DNA from: Ooceraea biroi
Lineage: Eukaryota; Arthropoda; Insecta; Hymenoptera; Formicidae
Assembly: GCF_003672135.1 (NCBI RefSeq)
Contig: NC_039519.1
Span: 6,014,001-6,078,000, forward strand
Reading direction: 5' to 3'
DNA length: 64,000 bases
Shown: in pieces, positions 10,041 to 23,333 of the stretch
Layout: the number at the start of each line of letters is the position of its first letter
How positions within the stretch are numbered: position 1 is the first letter of the stretch
Notes under the pieces: model-generated
Seen by the model: only the letters and a program-made list of their open reading frames with translations
Told to the model about the DNA's origin: nothing
Databases searched by the model: none
Program-made: the position numbers and the translations under genes

Positions 10041-13000
10041 GGATGAATCTCAACTGTCTTCGAGGGGTAGCGGATTTTATCCCACTTCTGAATTGTAAGA
10101 GGCGAAAAATAACTAGGAGACTGCCTTAGATTTGAACTCGAACTCTCCGGGATCCCTGGTTCACACGCCTAGGTCCTTAGGCTGTACGGCCAATACTCCT
10201 ACTGTTGTGATCAACTTGTTTTCATTCCGATCCTCTATACGACCTGTCAGTCTCGACTATCTTTCCAGATCTTACAGCTCGGCCAGCCTGACATTACATT
10301 CGTCCCCGAATGTCTCCAAATCGTCGGTTCACTCCACTTGAGTCCCTCTCAACCTCCATTTTTGGTTCACTCTTCCGAGTCCCTCCCAACATCCATTTTT
10401 GGTTCACTCTTCTGAGTCCCTCCCAACCTCCATGTTGGTTCACTCCTCTGAGTCCATCCCGATCTCCATGTTCAGGCTTCACTACCGACCAGCTGCTTCT
10501 CAACTCCCTCCTCTCCGAGGGGTAGCGGATGAATCTCAACTGTCTTCGAGGGGTAGCGGATTTTATCCCACTTCTGAATTGTAAGAGGCGAAAAATAACT
10601 AGGAGACTGCCTTAGATTTGAACTCGAACTCTCCGGGATCCCTGGTTCACACGCCTAGGTCCTTAGGCTGTACGGCCAATACTCCTACTGTTGTGATCAA
10701 CTTGTTTTCATTCCGATCCTCTATACGACCTGTCAGTCTCGACTATCTTTCCAGATCTTACAGCTCGGCCAGCCTGACATTACATTCGTCCCCGAATGTC
10801 TCCAAATCGTCGGTTCACTCCACTTGAGTCCCTCTCAACCTCCATTTTTGGTTCACTCTTCCGAGTCCCTCCCAACATCCATTTTTGGTTCACTCTTCTG
10901 AGTCCCTCCCAACCTCCATGTTGGTTCACTTCTCTGAGTCCATCCCGATCTCCATGTTCAGGCTTCACTACCGACCAGCTGCTTCTCAACTCCCTCCTCT
11001 CCGAGGGGTAGCGGATGAATCTCAACTGTCTTCGAGGGGTAGCGGATTTTATCCCACTTCTGAATTGTAAGAGGCGAAAAATAACTAGGAGACTGCCTTA
11101 GATTTGAACTCGAACTCTCCGGGATCCCTGGTTCACACGCCTAGGTCCTTAGGCTGTACGGCCAATACTCCTACTGTTGTGATCAACTTGTTTTCATTCC
11201 GATCCTCTATACGACCTGTCAGTCTCGACTATCTTTCCAGATCTTACAGCTCGGCCAGCCTGACATTACATTCGTCCCCGAATGTCTCCAAATCGTCGGT
11301 TCACTCCACTTGAGTCCCTCCCAACCTCCATTTTTGGTTCACTCTTCCGAGTCCCTCCCAACATCCATTTTTGGTTCACTCTTCTGAGTCCCTCCCAACC
11401 TCCATGTTGGTTCACTCCTCTGAGTCCATCCCGATCTCCATGTTCAGGCTTCACTACCGACCAGCTGCTTCTCAACTCCCTCCTCTCCGAGGGGTAGCGG
11501 ATGAATCTCAACTGTCTTCGAGGGGTAGCGGATGAATCTCAACTGTCTTCGAGGGGTAGCGGATTTTATCCCACTTCTGAATTGTAAGAGGCGAAAAATA
11601 ACTAGGAGACTGCCTTAGATTTGAACTCGAACTCTTCGGGATCCCTGGTTCACATACCTAGGTCCTTAGGCTGTACGGCCAGTACTCCTACTGTTGTGAT
11701 CAACTTGTTTTCATTCCGATCCTCTATACGACCTGTCAGTCTCGACTATCTTTCCAGATCTTACAGCTCGGCCAGCCTGACATTACATTCGTCCCCGAAT
11801 GTCTCCAAATCGTCGGTTCACTCCACTTGAGTCCCTCTCAACCTCCATTTTTGGTTCACTCTTCCGAGTCCCTCCCAATCTCCATGTTGGTTCGCTCCTC
11901 TGAGTCCTTCCCAATCTCCATGTTGGTTTACTCTTCTGAGTCCGTCCCGATCTCCATGTTCAGGCTTCACTATCTTTCCAGATCTTACAGAAGTAAGAAA
12001 AGATGAAGCATGTATTATTATGTATATTATTAGTTATTACCATATTATTGTACAAGCACTAGTTTGTTTGATATGTAAGTATATTATTAATTTAATGTTT
12101 TTTATCCTACCGTCTAAATAATAAAATACTATACATAGGAATTAAAGCTTGAAGCTTGTTTCATTGCCGTGATGTTCGCCGTATTCGTTTATTTGGAGCG
12201 ACGGTAACGTTTTACACATGTCGTAATTTAATAATTACGGGATACGAGCGATGCAAGTCATAAAACGTGTGCGTGCCAAAGTATACATTTATTAAAATCG
12301 CGTGATACGCGGCAACGGTACAAGACATATACATGGCGATCCAATTATTTTAAGATATTCCTCACACGTTAATGGGAGATGCGACGTAAATTATAATTAA
12401 GTAATCAATGTGTTTTCTCCGGCATTTATAAGAGATCTCACCGAATCCACACGTACGTTTCGTTGTAGAATCTCAATGTAAGCGGTCTTATAACGGACGC
12501 TAATTAGTGGTAATAAAAGACTTTTGCAAATTGCTGCATTTTATGTAAATGTAATTACTTGGTTTTGCGTAATTACTTAGCGTTAAAAGTAAACACTGAT
12601 ATTAAAGTCGGTAGAAAAGTACGCCGAGTACGTGTGTCGGCTTTCGCGTTTCGTGAAACGCACACGATCGCATATGTAACGGGCACGTATAAAAAAAGAA
12701 TGGGCCGAAAGGATATTGTTTTTCGGATTAACGCGAAATGTTCGACATCCGCGAGAAAACGTCTGGCCTGTCAGATTAGTCTGATGTAGTTTTGTGAACG
12801 GCAAGGCCGAAAGTGACAGGCGCGACAAATTTCGGGCATGGAAGAAGCTAATCGGTGCTAATGGAGATCGTACGCTTTGCTGCCGTGGAAATAGACAAGC
12901 CGTCGTGAAATTATATCGCAGACTCCACCATTCAATACCCGCGTCTAATTATTTCATACGAGTGACAATCGACCGAGATGATGCAGTGACTGCATTGTAT

Positions 13001-13493
13001 TCTATCATGATTAATACAAAATTCTCGGTGAAGCACGCAGTCATTGTTACGGTCTCGCTAATGATACATCCATTGCAGCACGTTCATATCGGATATCTTC
13101 GCTTGACGTTCGACTTTTTCAAAAATTCATCATTCGTAAAATTAATAATTAAATAACCCAGGTTTACGGATATGTAGGATTACGGTACGCCATTGAACGA
13201 TGCGGACAATGTCCGGAAAGAATCGCGATAACGACGAGCATCGATGAGCGGCAATTATATGGACAATTAACAGGCCGCATTAAGATTTCGAATGCGCTTT
13301 ACGGTACTTGTTACGACTTTGAATTCGCCATATTTTCCGAATAATTTTGCTTCGGGATAATCGTAAAAGCGGGATATTACGTTTTGCGGCGGGGTATACC
13401 GTAATCTAACAGCGAGAGAGCAATGCCGAAGTGCGTCAATTATAAAAGCAAGGCCGGCTAAGCGTCGGGCATAAAACCTGACGGTCTCGTGGA

Positions 13494-13603
13494 GGAAGTA
13501 AGCCGAAGTAAGGAGAGAACCGGCAGAAAACACGGTAGAGAGAGAGAACGCGAGAAAGAGAGGAAACGATGGAGGAACGAGAGAAGAGAGAAACGATCGG
13601 GAG
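13494..13603. repeat. Purine-rich (GA) simple-sequence tract
   Basis: Imperfect GAGA/GAAA-type sequence. It is followed by a second purine tract at 13730-13800 and, after a short gap, by a pyrimidine tract at 13870-13990. Such tracts can bind GAGA-type factors or form triplexes, but nothing shows a function here. Confidence 0.7.
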
Positions 13604-13729
13604 TTGGAGCAGACCGATGCTGAAGCCGACGGACACGGTTCAGAGGGCTGAAGCGGTGGGCCGTCCCGCCTGTTCTCCGCCTGTTTTTATTTCTTCGCAT
13701 TTCGGTGGTGCACCGCGGCTCGTCTGCGA

Positions 13730-13800
13730 GGGGAGAAAGAGAGAATGAAAATGAGAAAGAGAGAGCGAGCGAGAAGGAGAAAGAGAGAGAAACAACGAGA
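13730..13800. repeat. Purine-rich (GA) simple-sequence tract
   Basis: GAGAAAGAGAGA-like sequence, nearly uninterrupted purines on the plus strand. It lies 130 bp after a similar tract. Confidence 0.75.
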
Positions 13801-13869
13801 TTGGACGAGGCTCTCGCAGCCTGCGGTATAATTAAAATACAGCCGTGCACCAACTGCTGGCCCGTGCTG

Positions 13870-13990
13870 CCGTTGTTGCTCTTCCCTCCTCCTCCTCTAT
13901 ATCCATTTTCTACCTTCTCCCGAGCTTCTTGTTTTTCTTCTTCTTCCTCCTCCGTCTTTTTCCCGCATCTTCCACATCTTCCGTTCGCGC
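13870..13990. repeat. Pyrimidine-rich (TC/CTT) tract
   Basis: Plus-strand pyrimidine run made of CTCCTCCTC, CTTCTTCTT and TTTTTC blocks. Together with the upstream GA tracts it forms a purine/pyrimidine strand switch around 13800-13870. Confidence 0.7.
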
Positions 13991-16900
13991 AGTCCGATGA
14001 TTAGTATTTAGAAGCACGCACATTGGCGTCGCCAATCCAGCTAGTGACTCTTCGGAAATGCTTCAGAGCTCTATAGATTTGAATCTAATTGCGCGTTCAT
14101 CGCGAACCATTGTCGATTGTTTGTAATATGTAGTTCGGATCATAGTAAATTACTAATTCCATGATGCAAGAAAAGGACAACCAAAGGGAAATGAGTGTTT
14201 TAACAATTCTAATAATTTCTCGTTTGAACGTCTTTGATAATCGATTCACTTAATTGAATCCCCAAGGGCTGCCGCTTTTACGACGTACAAATCGATCCGC
14301 CTTTCGATCGTAAATTTCTTCATCGGGCAGGAATCGGTTTCTTAGGCGCCTATGCTCCGTTATACGTCATCTGCATCACGAGGATGCTCGAGGCAGAAGA
14401 GAAGAAAGGACGGACGAAGTCGAGGCAAAAATGCGGAGCGTGCAACCGAAGACGATAGGGACTGCGAGGACGCGTCTCGTCCTAATAATTGCTAACGATT
14501 TAATTGTTGGAACCGGGCTGCCGACGTCGAGCACAGAACATAGGCGTTCCACGCGATTTTTAATTATTTGCCGCGCCGCGCGTCTTTGCCCTCAGGAACA
14601 CGAACCGCAAAGCGCACAGCATGAAGAACGCATGAAGAAAAAGAAATAAAGAAGCTCCACGACTCGCCACGGTTATTTTTATTTTTTCCAAGATGAAAAT
14701 AGAATTCGGTGCAATATCCTTTAGTGATTCTCGCGAGAGGTCCAGGAACGCGATACTAGAACTGTAGTTCCCAACGACGATTGTCGGAGCGAGAGGTCGA
14801 AATGCGATTCCGAAGAGAGGAGGCACCAATGCACTTTCAAGGCAAGCAGATTTTCGAAGTGGCCTGAAGTAAGAAAGCCGCGCATTCGTCTCGCGATGTC
14901 TTCACGGTCGCATGAAATATCGTCGCGTCTAAAAGCATATCGAGCGCTGGAGGGTTTCCGTCCTCTCCGGCTGCCCTTTCCTCTCGCTCGGGAATTTTTC
15001 ATTGCCACTATCGGCCCTCCGCACGCCAGTTTATTACGCGCGCCGTATAACGAAGTGATACTTCATATCGATGCAAAGAGCACGCACCCATGACCAGTCG
15101 CCGTGGATACGCACTTTTACTTCGACGGATTACAAATTACAATACCGGGAGGTGCCACCCCCCCTACTTCCCTCCCTCGTCCGCCCTTCGCCGCCGCCGC
15201 TGCCGACGTTGCCGGCGCAACGCGCGATCTCATCGTTGGCAAATAATTAATATTCATTACGTATTAACGAAGCTATCGCATAAATTGCGCGCTCGTGGCA
15301 AGAATGGCACTGTGGATAACGGGCGAGCCGACAAACAGCCGGATGAAACGAACGCCACGGTTCCCCGTTGTTCCGTGAGATGTAGCAACGTGTGCCTTTC
15401 GGCATCGTGATGCTGGGCCCTCGGGAGAGATGATCTCCCCAGGCCGGGAGACGAGAAGAGAGGTGAGAGGAGACGGACGAGAGGAGCACCATCGGACGCA
15501 CCTGTCCGCGTTCCCTTCCGGTCGTCCCTCCCTTTCTCCGTGCGCCCCGGGCACACGCGCACTGGGCTATTTCATTTTTGATGCCATAAAGAGCCGTTTT
15601 ATCGCCGCATTTAAGGGTTATTGTACAATAAAAGTGGCATTATTATCAGTTAGCCCGGCGTAAGGTCGCGAGTCGGCCGCGCACGGAGGGAAAGAAAGGA
15701 AAGAGGGTCGTCGACGTCGTCGGAAGCGGGTCGTGAGAAGCGCGACTGGCTTTATGACTCGTAAAAGCTCGAGACGTCTCTCGCTCTGTCGTCGGCAGAC
15801 GACACGCGTCCTTGCTTCCGCGACCTGTCGTCTAAGCTCGAGCGTGAAATTCTACGTGATTTTTGTTTCGGCTCTCCTGATCCGCGCGCTCCTCGAACGG
15901 TCATGCACGCGCGAGGGGATGAAACGGGAGGGCGCGAGACGATCCCTCGGAGAAGTCGTTTCTCCGGTTTACGACGTGTCCCGTCGCCCGCCTAGCTCTT
16001 GTCGCGATTCCTCATAGGAGACGTACGTGATTTGCCTGCGGCTTACTGCGTATTCATAATGTACTTTTTTCAGAATACGATCACGTAAATAAAAAAGAGA
16101 AATTTGTCAAGATTGTCGTCTGCTATCTAATCGCTTTTATGTAGCCATAAAGCTAAATTCGTTTCAAAGAAAGAAGCATTCGCGAACGTTGATCCCTGAG
16201 CTATTTGACAGTGACAGATCGATTTGTTTCCCGAAGCCGTTATTTTATTTTCGCGATAATAATTCACTCATTCCCGGTAGCGCGTCGACGCCTCACTTTC
16301 GCTGGCATCGCACGACCGAAACGGCGACGATTTCGAATCGCCGACGTTGATCGAGCTGAGCGTAACGTCGCGGTAATAGCCGCGAATATATTTCTGTCTC
16401 CTTACGTAAGTGTGCGGAATAAAAAGACCTCGAAGCAAAAAAAGAACCGCAAGGACAAAAACGAGAGAAACCACTTAAAATGTCCCAACGCGGAATAAAA
16501 TTATAATTGTCCGGCGGCGTTATCGGCCACGTGCGTTTGTCGCAAGGATACAGTCTGCCCGCTGACATTTTAGTCGACCTCTCACGATATTTCTCGAAGT
16601 CGCAGGCAGCCTTGGATGAAGGTTACGCGTATCGTGTGAAGAATCGTCTAAGCACACGGCAATCCGATATCGCAAACTTCGCCTCGTATAAAATGTTAGC
16701 GAGCGCGCAGCCCGCTAACCCACGGCTGCCATTGACTATCGTAACGAAATAGTTAACGATGCTTCCAGGTAGACTGTACTTTCCGCCAACACGTTACTTG
16801 CCGCGAACTTTTTATTGCCTTCTTATCCGCGTGGATAAGATGAATTTGTTGCCGTGCAACCGGAAGCGCTGCTCTCAGCAACAATAAGGGAGCCCGTCGT

Positions 16901-19900
16901 AAAAATCGCAAATCGTCGGTGTAACACCGGGCTCGATGACAGGGTAGATGCACCGTGCGCTATATTTTTCCCATGACGAGTTGCCCTGCCATAACTAGAC
17001 GCGTCTCTTCGTTGCGTGCGGCCGTTGTCGAGGCAGCCTGAAGGCGACGTCTCCGCATTGGCGGAAGGGCTGTTTGCGATCCGAATGCGCGATACGTCGG
17101 CGATAACGTTTATGTACCGTGGTCGGGCCCGGACTGGCGCGAGCAAACTTCCTTCCAGGTTGTACCGGAAACTCGCTGTAAATCTCGGTAGTCAGCAAAA
17201 GGAACGGGAACGCACGAGGCGGGCGACGGCGAGGCCCGCAACGCGCGCGGCTCCCGTGCGGTTTCTGCGCGGTACATGCCGCGATAAGACCGCCGGATTC
17301 CGGATGGCCAAATATTGAAGTTGGCTCCGATTTTCCCATGTCGGTCGACACTATCCCACCATGAAGGTGTCGTCAACGCGATCAGGAAGCCAACCAGGCA
17401 TACCTGAATTAATCGTCGTAAATCTTGCGCGACGTCATCACTCTTGCTGTGTCCGCAAGACGCTTTGCGAGTTTCGTCAGGAGTGCCTAACGCCTAATAA
17501 ATCGTACGGCGAGAGAGGGGTTTTGCGAGTATCGCACTATTCGACAGTCCCGCTTTAATAATTCGTTGAGACAGTGTGCGCGACGTGGGATAATCGAAAT
17601 ATTTCGATAAGACGGATTAACGGATGATATTCAGAGCTCTTCGAGTTATCAACGAGTTGAATATTGTTGCAAGTAAGATTACGATGCATTTACTGCAAAA
17701 AATCTGTATCGCAGTTCGAGATACACGAGACTCTGTATACATCTAAATAGCTTTATAAGCCATCTGTTTCATAAATAAATATCTGAGTAACGCGTCAGGT
17801 AAGAATAAAAAAATCTTTATAGTTTATTGACTGCATCCTGTATCAATTTATGCATCCGAGGAACTGTCGATGATAAAAAGTGAATCTTTAGTTTATATCG
17901 TGCTGGCATTAAGGGAAAACTCAATTTGCATGAGATATCTAACATAAGTAACATAAGGGGAGTTCGATCGCCGTCGTCTCGCGCGTAGAACGTTCTTCGA
18001 TTCAACGAAGAAAGAAATCTTTATAAGTTGACTTGCGTCTTGGATCGGGAATCTCAGGTATCTTGGCATAAGGACGATGAACGCTGCACAGACTTCCCAT
18101 GTACATTGGCATTTGCATACCGCGAGACGGTGACACACACGGTCGTATGCAAAGTTCTGACGAGAAACAAATACCAAATAGTCCTTAGACGCTCGAGAGG
18201 TGCGTGCACCTCATTGCAAAACGCCAGCCAGACTCGGTATGAAGCGTTTCCGATTTACGATAGCGACTCTTTAGATGGATAAGAATATTTTTTCTCTATG
18301 CGTTTCCTATATAAATTCTATCCTACGGTCCAAGTCCACCAAATAATTTGTATATTCATATAGTAATATTATAATAATTTCGTTTAAGTGATAGAATATA
18401 TTTGCAGTAATATTAGATGAAATATTAAAAGCCGCCAAGCGTAATTTAGCAGATTTTCTGTTCACTAGATTATTAAGATTCACCATAATATGTTCATGTA
18501 TAATTATTATTATAATTTTAATAAACAAAAGTATTAAATTGATTACAAATGCACTTTGTTCATTATATTGTTCTATCATTATTAAATAATTATTACCTTG
18601 CAAATGTAACTGATATTATTCACGCGTCTTAACATATTCATCACCAGTGGCCGTCATGGCAGTGAATATTTTAAGTAGCGCAAAATAGTGACAGAATAAA
18701 AAAAGAATCGCGTTAATATTGTCCAGTTGTAAATTTTCGTCAATTTTCTTTGGCAACTCCACATCGTATATTCCGCGATTGACAAATCCGCGATATTACT
18801 ACACCGAGCATGCGGTGTATCGCCAAATAAACGCATACGTCCGTCGTGGGTACGAGCGACGAAGGTCGCCCGCGAGGCAAAGAAGCGAAATAAGAGGCAG
18901 TAAGGGCCGCATAAGAATCGTATTCCACGGTCTTCATAAGTCAGCGTAACGATGCCGACCGAATGAGAAGGAGACGGGGACATCAGGCGAGGAAGGAGGG
19001 AGACAGGGCATCTTCTCTCCGACGAGACCAAGAGGGACTCCTCCGCAAAAGATCCTCGGCTCGCGCTCCTCCTCCGGAGTCCTGATGCCGCCGGCACGCC
19101 TCGCTCATGGCCAACTAAGCGCGAATACATTTAAATGATAATCGACGAAGCCTAAGCCCTGCGATGCGATCCCGAGAGCACGTATGCGCGAGGACACATG
19201 CTGCATTTGCGTATGGCGGTGTTATGCGCGCTGCTATAAATAAAGAAATATGGAAAGGATATATCTGTGCGCGCGTTTTTGAGCCCATCGGACCTTTTAG
19301 CAGCGCGCCCGTTATTTACGTTATGCAATCTTTAGAACGCTCCATCGCATGTTTCATCTCATACTGAAATCTACGCCGATTATGAATTATCATTATAAAG
19401 CGCAATATCGTTACCTCAAAATTTCCGAGAGATACTTTGTTGGAGTTAATGCAAATCTTAAATTTAGTAAAGTTATAAGAGATGCAAGCGCTATTCTTCT
19501 TCTAATATCTTGTCTCTCAGTTTTGTCCTCAGGAGATTGATCAACAATCGCACGAGTAAATAGAAAATCGAGTAGAAACCTTTTATTGAAAATCGCGGCA
19601 GTTCCGGTCGTCGTCGTTGCTTGCAACTCGAAAGGACGCAGGCGAGATTTGCGCGCTGTCGGTGCGCCTCGATGCATTCGGTTCCACGACCTCTTGCAAC
19701 TCGATCTCTCCAGAGAAAGAGCTCCGAGATCTTATCGCGGGAAACGCAGCCGGTTCGACGTAGCAGAAGAATAAAAAGTAAAAGGTAAGGGAAACGCTGT
19801 GATTCGCGACAGCTCGCTAAATTAACTCCTCGCGCGGGTCAATCTACTTTCTCGCCTGGGGCTTGTAGAACGTGAATCACGGAATGATTGATATTTAGAA

Positions 19901-21291
19901 AATCACTGTCGCCGAGACGAGAAATTCGCTAATTTTCATCTTGATATATATCGCAAAGCAATATTAAAAACTTCTTTAACATAACTGCATAATTGGGAAA
20001 CTGGCTAGCGAAAACTTGTTGAAATACCACTTTTATCATAATTTCCCAATATCCAATACAGTACGTATTTCACAATCAAGCATTAAATTCAGATTCCATT
20101 TAAGTAAAATTCACTTGAAGATAATTAAAGAATATTACGTTTCATCGTTTATTAATACTTTTAAAATTGAAGTTGAGAAAAGACTCACGGTTTATTATAT
20201 ATCATTTACAATCCAAGAATTGCCGATGCTTTCATGCTTTTCTCCGACCAGAGATGCCGTTACATGAAAAAAGCAACTGGAATTTGTTTAGAGATCAGCG
20301 ATTACGGTACACGAAGATTGAAAAATCCGTGCTCGCATATCCGGGCGCTCGAAGAATGCTGAGTTAATATCGAACATCGTCACCCCGTCATCGCCGAGAG
20401 CAGAAACGCTCGCATTATCTGGCCGGGATTATTACCGTAATGCGGGCCACGCGAGGGGCCGGCTCGATCTCGTTCGTACGGGCGTTCCATACAATTACAT
20501 CGTAAATAAAGCGGGAAAAGGAATAGCCGGGCTCGCCCGCGCGGAACGGCCGATCGTTTAGTTTCGGCCGCGATTTTTCTGAAATCACCGAGCGAACGAA
20601 AAGGGGAAGCACGGAAAGTGGAAGGTACACACAAGCGGCCAGCCGGGGTAGGAGCCGGGCCAGTCAGCAATCTGCGGATAGAATCTCGCAGCGTAACGAC
20701 GGCGGCGGCTGTTACCGCCGTTCGTTGCTGGTAGACCGGCGGCTTCGGTGGCTGCTACAGGCTAAGTTGTAACTCAATGCTCTCCCGACCTACCGACCGT
20801 GAACCAACTGCCGCCACACTCCACACGCCCACCGATATATATTTTCAGCTCTCGTCCAATGCCTTGTCTCGGTAAACAGCCACGGTGCGCTCGATGCACT
20901 TCGGTCCTGGAAAATGAAATTCACCCGGTCTTCCGAAGGCGCCTTCTCCATGTACTGACCTTTGCATCGGATGCGCAGTTTACAATTAAAGGGCGCCGAA
21001 TGCCCGCGGCTCACTTGTTCGAGGAGGAGACCTCGATGAGGAGGCGCGTGGTCGGATCCATGTTGCGTTACTATACTCGCAGACGTCTACGTTAAATCAT
21101 CGCGACTCCGATGGCGTCCGCGGAAATTGATGGGCGACGAAGCCACCCGCCGCACAGTGGTCAAGATTACCAAAAACCTGGTCGAAATTCTGTACATACT
21201 CAAATTATTCTAAATCATATACATAACTGCAATTTAGTGATTTTCCCATAATTCTGATGCAATGTAATTAATATAATATTAATTATATATA

Positions 21292-21400
21292 CAGGGTGTC
21301 CCATTTTAAAAGTTGCACCGAAATATGTCTTCAGGGAAGCATTTTGAGAAAAAACTTCGGCGCAGTTTGGCGCAGATAAACTTTTTCTTATTTCTTTTGA
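21292..21400. mobile_element. Solo terminus of a Tc1/mariner-type element
   Basis: TA followed by CAGGGTGTCCCATTTTAAAA matches the CAGGGTG end class seen on the other elements here (36436, 51189, 54451, 58268). No matching CACCCTG end was found downstream, so this is probably a truncated copy. The inner limit is arbitrary. Confidence 0.55.
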
Positions 21401-23240
21401 TATATAATTAAATTTTAAATTCTGTTTGATTTATCGCGCCGACTCACGACGGGGACTTTGAATCGCAATATTTCATTAGTGTTACATCACAACAGCACTA
21501 TCTTATTTTATTTCTATTAACTGTAATGAAAATTGAATAAATAACAGCGTTATCAGAAGCACAAAGGATACGATAAAACAAGGATGAAAAGATTTAATAA
21601 CCCGGTACGTGATAACTTCGTGAATGAAATCACAATTGTGACACCGATTATGGCGAAAATCATATTAGAGACTTACGATAATGAACTTTATACATTTATA
21701 GCTCTCATGAATGAAATTTGTTTGGACTATAACGTTAGAGAAATTTAGTACGGACTTAGAACTAACAAACAATAATGTAATGACGATAAAAAAACTGTTT
21801 TTGAAATGGATTTTGGCCACGTTTTCAGTCGTTTTGACCACTGTGCGCCGGGGAAATATTTTAAAGTGCGTTTCGCGATTGGCAATATCGCGACGGCGCT
21901 CGCGAATAAATACGAAGGAGCGGCGCCCGATTTGTTATCCACGCCGCGCGAAGAGAAAGATCGGCGTTATCGTGCGCCGGGACGGCGCGGCGTTCAACTC
22001 GAGGAACATCGCATGCTAAGATATTCACCGTCGAGTGGAGACCCGCGGATTCAATCTACCGAATGATTAAACATCTCACTTGGATATCGGCCTGGAGCGA
22101 GGCGGGACGCGGGGCGAGGGCGAGAGGCCGGGGATATTCCTCTCGAGAGAAACTTTTTCTCCTGGTCCTCCGTCCTTTATTTTCATCTCGGAAACCGACC
22201 GGCGTCTCCGTACAAATTGCCTTTCGTCCCGCTTATCTCACCGCGGGCCCCTCGCGCGCACATATTTAATTAGAATTAATGCTCGAGCCGCGTGAAAATT
22301 AGCATCGAGGCCTGTGCGAGCTCGACGTCGCCCCCCGACCCACCCCTGCCGCGCCAAGTCTCGTTCCCTTGTCCGTTTCTCGTTCTTACGTCACTACCGG
22401 AAATAACCTGGCCGTGCAAGGTGCGAAAACCCGAATCCTTCGTGCAAGCCTACACGAGTCGGGGCATTCCCGGCTGACGGAGAGAGAGAAGGACAGCGAG
22501 CGGGACTTCGTTAAAACTTGGAATTCTTATCCGGCGGAGATCATCGCGCCGAAATACTTTTAACGCCGACCTACTTCGCTTTTTGTTTACACACGCGATC
22601 CGCCTGTAAAGTGAAGGAACTGTCGCCGTAAGAAAATGTTTCGCGCTCGTAGTACCCGAGGAGTTAATTGAGCTTCGCCCCTCGCTAATGAGAACGCGTG
22701 TACGATATCGTGGGAAATAATGCACGCAAATCTCAGGCCCGTCGAAGACCGCACTCGGTGTTTTGATTGCGCCATTACTCCTCGCTTGATTCATTGCGCG
22801 CGCGGTGATACGTCGGCGGGAAGGCAACGCGGGAGCGTAACTTCAGGCGGAGAAATGAGTTATCGCATTGGACCCCGGGGAAGAAGGATATTTCTAGGCG
22901 AAAAACTGAATGCCGAATATAATATATATCTAGCGTTCTAAAACCGTAGGATGCAGAGAAAGAGAGGAAAAGAGGAGAAATCCCGAGTCTCTCCCTCGGG
23001 AACGTAGGTTTGCGATGTAAGGGATCGACAGCTGAACGTCCTGGCGTCCGCATCGATGGAGGTTGATATATAAACTGCGTTTCGCGGATTCCGCCAACGC
23101 GTTAACGCTATTTTCTCGATATTCCGTGCAGGAACAAAGAGAATTGTACGCACAGTGAATTTCTCATATAGAAAACGTGACAACGATGGTACTCGCAAAC
23201 GTTCAGTGGCATCCCCATTTCAAACAGTCGAAAAGTAAAT
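21401..23240. other. Single-copy DNA without a recognisable gene
   Basis: 21400-21800 is AT-rich and may include more of the decayed element that starts at 21292. 21900-23050 is CpG-rich with open frames of up to 125 aa on the minus strand, none recognisable. The sequence AAAAGTAAAT leads directly into the TTAA site of the satellite element at 23241. Confidence 0.5.
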
Positions 23241-23244
23241 TTAA

Positions 23245-23333
23245 GGGGGGAGCCTGCTTTAGAACGCTGAAAATAAGGTATATTTTACGAATTGTTTTTG
23301 GAGAAACTATACAGCGGATCATTATAAAACTTT
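23245..23333. repeat. Left terminal inverted repeat of satellite element copy 2
   Basis: Starts GGGGGGAGCCTGCTTTAGAA, passes through GGAGAAACTATACAGCGG, and ends ATCATTATAAAACTTTTAT, where it enters the monomer arm at GCATTTATTAGTACATG. It is the reverse complement of 32720-32808 and of 4515-4604. Confidence 0.9.

Larger units (their letters stand above)
9605..11993. mobile_element. Tandem TRIM/LTR array A with 4-bp target duplication GAAG
   Basis: The element runs from TGTAAGAGGCG at 9609 to GATCTTACA at 11989, flanked by GAAG at 9605-9608 and 11990-11993. It is an alternation of a ~182-bp terminal repeat that starts TG and ends CA (9609-9790, 10094-10276, 10580-10762, 11066-11248, 11583-11765) with a ~303-bp internal segment, giving a 486-bp period. 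The unit at 11066 is 517 bp because of a 31-bp duplication near 11520. The final LTR is reduced to its last ~23 bp by a deletion. There is no gag or pol. TG...CA ends, 4-bp duplications and tiny size fit a TRIM (terminal-repeat retrotransposon in miniature), a class reported from ants. No convincing primer binding site or polypurine tract is visible. Confidence 0.8.
11994..21289. other. Single-copy DNA without a recognisable gene
   Basis: 11995-12550 and 18290-18620 are AT-rich. 13494-13800 is strongly GA-rich and 13870-13990 strongly TC-rich. 15130-15560, 16990-17300 and 20680-20780 are GC/CpG-rich and stop-poor. Open frames of up to 158 aa occur but lack recognisable domains or consistent features. 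No transposon termini or tandem repeats beyond simple sequence were seen. Confidence 0.5.

Noticed and set aside
9808..11830. 69-81 aa frames on both strands of the TRIM arrays
   Set aside because: They translate the minisatellite and LTR on both strands at the same place; there is no gag/pol similarity.
9609..11989. CRISPR-like regular repetition
   Set aside because: The ~486-bp period, LTR structure and 4-bp target duplications identify a TRIM array; repeats and 'spacers' are both repetitive.
23241..23264. Firm assignment of the satellite element to piggyBac
   Set aside because: TTAA is palindromic and could be target duplication, terminus or both; the end starts GGGGGG rather than the usual CCC, and no transposase is present.
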